Origin: Psychrilyobacter atlanticus DSM 19335
Lineage (GTDB): Bacteria > Fusobacteriota > Fusobacteriia > Fusobacteriales > Fusobacteriaceae
DNA length: 64,000 bases
Assembly (NCBI RefSeq): GCF_000426625.1
Contig: NZ_KE384547.1
Span: 1,038,986-1,102,985 of the forward strand
Reading direction: 5' to 3'
The notes under the pieces were generated by a model. It saw only the letters and a program-made list of their open reading frames with translations, had not been told where the DNA came from and did not search any database. Below are positions 62,748-64,000 of this stretch, piece after piece. A program made the position numbers and the translations under genes. Position 1 is the stretch's first letter. Each line of letters opens with the position of its first letter.

Positions 62748-62840
62748 CCTCCTAATTTTTTATTTATAATCTTAATTGGAGGTTTATTTATTTACTTTAT
62801 TTCCCTCCGAAATTTATTAATATCATATTTATCCTCCTTT
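62748..62840 (-). promoter_or_regulatory. leader with alternative GGAGG/CCTCC pairings before the ABC exporter
   Basis: On the minus strand, in order: ribosome site AAAGGAGG (62840-62833), 9-codon ORF, its internal GGAGGG (62808-62803), CCTCCAATT (62782-62774), and the exporter ribosome site within AATTAGGAGG (62757-62748). CCTCCAATT can pair with the exporter site (9 bp, one bulged A) or its CCTCC part with the GGAGG in the short ORF, so the two structures are mutually exclusive. This resembles translation attenuators that sense ribosome stalling; function is inferred. Confidence 0.5.
62797..62826 (-). CDS. 9-codon leader peptide ORF
   Basis: ATG at 62826, six bases after AAAGGAGG, encodes MILINFGGK and a TAA. 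The strong ribosome site on so short a frame, 56 bp before the exporter start, suggests a regulatory leader. It could also be a tiny signal peptide for the exporter, which is less likely. Confidence 0.5.
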   Translation of the reverse strand: MILINFGGK

Positions 62841-62885
62841 ATTTTTACAAAAATTATAAATCTATAAATAATCTACCCTCTATTT

Positions 62886-62992
62886 TTAAGGAATAGACCA
62901 TAATATCTTCCCTGCTCTATTTGCTTCTACATTAGATTGTTTTTGGTCTTTAAAATGCTCTGGATAGTGTTTTTCTTTACTTTAAAATACAT
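62886..62992 (-). pseudogene. small peptide gene with one-base frameshift, upstream of the exporter
   Basis: ATG at 62992 follows a strong GAGGTGAT. As written it ends after 21 codons. With one more A in the GTAAAG run it would read MYFKVKEKHYPEHFKDQKQS and continue to AGKILWSIP and a TAA at 62886, 36 residues. It could be a relic or a precursor peptide for the exporter, but no known RiPP or bacteriocin signature is present. Confidence 0.4.
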
Positions 62993-63347
62993 AGAAATCA
63001 CCTCTTTTCACTTTTTTAAACTATAAGCAATAATTTCACTCTAATATATGTATATCAATATAAGGTTATTGTCAAGAGTAAAATTATAACTTTATTCTGC
63101 CCTCCATAGTAATAAAAAATTATTTTTCCTTTTATTTGATTAATATAAAAGTGTGTTATTTTTTACTAAAATATTAGGTGTGATAAAGGAAGTGAGAAAA
63201 GGATCTAAAAAGGCGTGGTATTTAGAGTGTGCTTTTTATCAAGCCATAAAAGTGACATTTTTGATTTTTTTTTGATTACTTTATTTAAAAATTGATTTTA
63301 AAAAAAATTAAAGGTAAACTTTATAAAAATGAGAATTAGGAGGATTT
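62993..63347. other. AT-rich gap without genes
   Basis: Upstream regions of two divergent small genes. No strong hairpin, promoter pair or open frame of note was seen, apart from the AGGAGG ribosome site at 63338-63343. Confidence 0.5.
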
Positions 63348-63645
63348 ATGAAAAGTAAAGAAGAAATATTTAATTTAATTCGAAACAAAATTTATAAGTT
63401 GATTGAGTATCGTATTAATTTGGAAAGAATTAAAAAAATTATTAGATAACATGTATACTTTGTTAAAAGAAATTTCTACAGTAGAATATGATTATACTGA
63501 TATGATATTTGATGAGAATGAACCTATAGAGAGTATAATTGACGACTTGAAAACAGCTAAAAAACTTGAAATTTTATGTCAAACGAATGATGAGTTTAGA
63601 GAATATATAGATAAGTTTTCAGAAAAGGTAGGAATATTTGCTTAA
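63348..63645 (+). pseudogene. 98-codon gene split by one extra A
   Basis: ATG 63348 behind AGGAGG encodes MKSKEEIFNLIRNKIYKLIE and goes on to RIKKIIR, stop. In the A7 run around 63431-63437 the removal of one A joins it to LLDNMYTLLKEISTVEYDY and on to KFSEKVGIFA with a TAA at 63643-63645. The joined protein is acidic, helical and of unknown family. The downstream part is also open as an 80-codon frame from 63403, but that lacks a ribosome site. Confidence 0.6.
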
Positions 63646-63834
63646 TAATAATTAAAAGAATACTCGAAATAGTTTCCTTTTTTACTGGTGAAAATTACTG
63701 GTAGTAATCAAAGTAAATATAATTTCGGTATGTAAATACCATAAGTAAAAGCTTATGGTTTCAATAAAAAAAAAGTATTTATCAAAATAATTTAAATTAT
63801 GTATAATTAATTTTTATAAACTTAGGAGGCAATC

Positions 63835-64000
63835 ATGATTTCAGAAGAAAAATTGAATTTAGAACATTTAGAAATAAAAGCAGTTATAGAAAAATACATT
63901 TTAGGTGAATTAAAGGTTATGGATGTGAAGAAAGTCACATCTGGATTCGGTATATATAGTACAAAAGACAAGAAATTTATGACAAGAGTGAGAAAAGTAG
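63835..64000 (+). CDS. probable nitrite/sulfite reductase family protein (5' part only)
   Basis: ATG at 63835 follows CTTAGGAGGC; the frame is open to the window end (55 codons). After a short N-terminal helix it reads VTSGFGIYSTKDKKFMTRVR, which resembles the ferredoxin-like half-domain of nitrite and sulfite reductases (pattern G-x-Y-x(5-8)-FM-x-R-x-R). The sirohaem and iron-sulfur parts would lie beyond the window, so the call is tentative. Confidence 0.5.
   Translation, partial: MISEEKLNLEHLEIKAVIEKYILGELKVMDVKKVTSGFGIYSTKDKKFMTRVRKV

Noticed and set aside
63403-63645. 80-codon frame taken as a complete gene
   Set aside because: Its start lies within an upstream frame that has the ribosome site; the better explanation is one gene split by an extra A.
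1-64000. CRISPR arrays, tRNA and rRNA genes
   Set aside because: No regularly spaced repeat series, tRNA-like cloverleaf with a TTC-arm, or rRNA segments were noticed on either strand; a computational scan would be firmer.

Overview
The window is AT-rich chromosomal DNA from a Gram-negative anaerobe, most likely a member of the Fusobacteriota (an Ilyobacter, Propionigenium or Psychrilyobacter-like organism; genus level is a guess). The reasons are the contiguous outer-membrane biogenesis block tamB-bamA-ompH-lpxD, an autotransporter and a porin-like protein with aromatic C-terminal residues, together with features common in low-GC anaerobes (FabK-type enoyl reductase, Ktr-type potassium uptake, very AT-rich spacers, strong AGGAGG ribosome sites, TTGACA/TATAAT promoters). 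No rRNA, tRNA or CRISPR array was seen.

Layout. 1-6.5 kb: an ABC ATPase cut by the window edge and an outer-membrane protein; a DUF305 Met/His-rich lipoprotein; a complete IS3-family element sitting inside a terminator; a nitroreductase; a glycosyltransferase-polysaccharide deacetylase fusion. 6.7-11.65 kb: a 1268-residue membrane P-loop NTPase of the YobI type, followed by a 1-kb gene-poor block full of hairpins. 11.67-23.7 kb: a 12-kb segment bounded by two copies of a 240-bp repeat. It carries a Rep_3-type plasmid replication initiator, an oligopeptide ABC transporter operon, an M81 (MlrC-like) metallopeptidase, a PTS EIIC, CutC and a ROK kinase, and looks like an integrated plasmid or island. 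23.7-50.5 kb: mostly ordinary chromosomal genes: EI24 protein, DMT exporter, HutD, PepT, KtrB-KtrA, MnmG-RsmG, TamB-BamA-OmpH-LpxD, MarR-YhdT-PanF, thiol peroxidase, a prepilin-like protein, FabK, MATE, YfcC-IadA. 50.7-64 kb: endonuclease IV, then an accessory stretch with small cysteine proteins, a 994-residue autotransporter with an exported nitrilase, a CPBP protease, an orphan HicB beside a ruined hicA, an ABC exporter preceded by a possible leader-peptide switch, several small genes broken by single-base indels, and the start of a probable nitrite/sulfite reductase.

The most interesting material is (a) the structured block at 10.6-11.65 kb beside a plasmid Rep gene, which may be a large plasmid-associated RNA such as ARRPOF, next to a YobI-type NTPase; (b) the repeat-bounded 12-kb segment; (c) the IS and a 61-bp relative of its end, both lying in terminator hairpins; (d) a three-element GGAGG/CCTCC/AGGAGG arrangement with a 9-codon ORF in front of an ABC exporter, with a small, possibly broken peptide gene upstream.

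Coding calls rest on reading the translated proteins and recognising family motifs; no database search was possible. Promoters, operators and RNA folds were found by eye.
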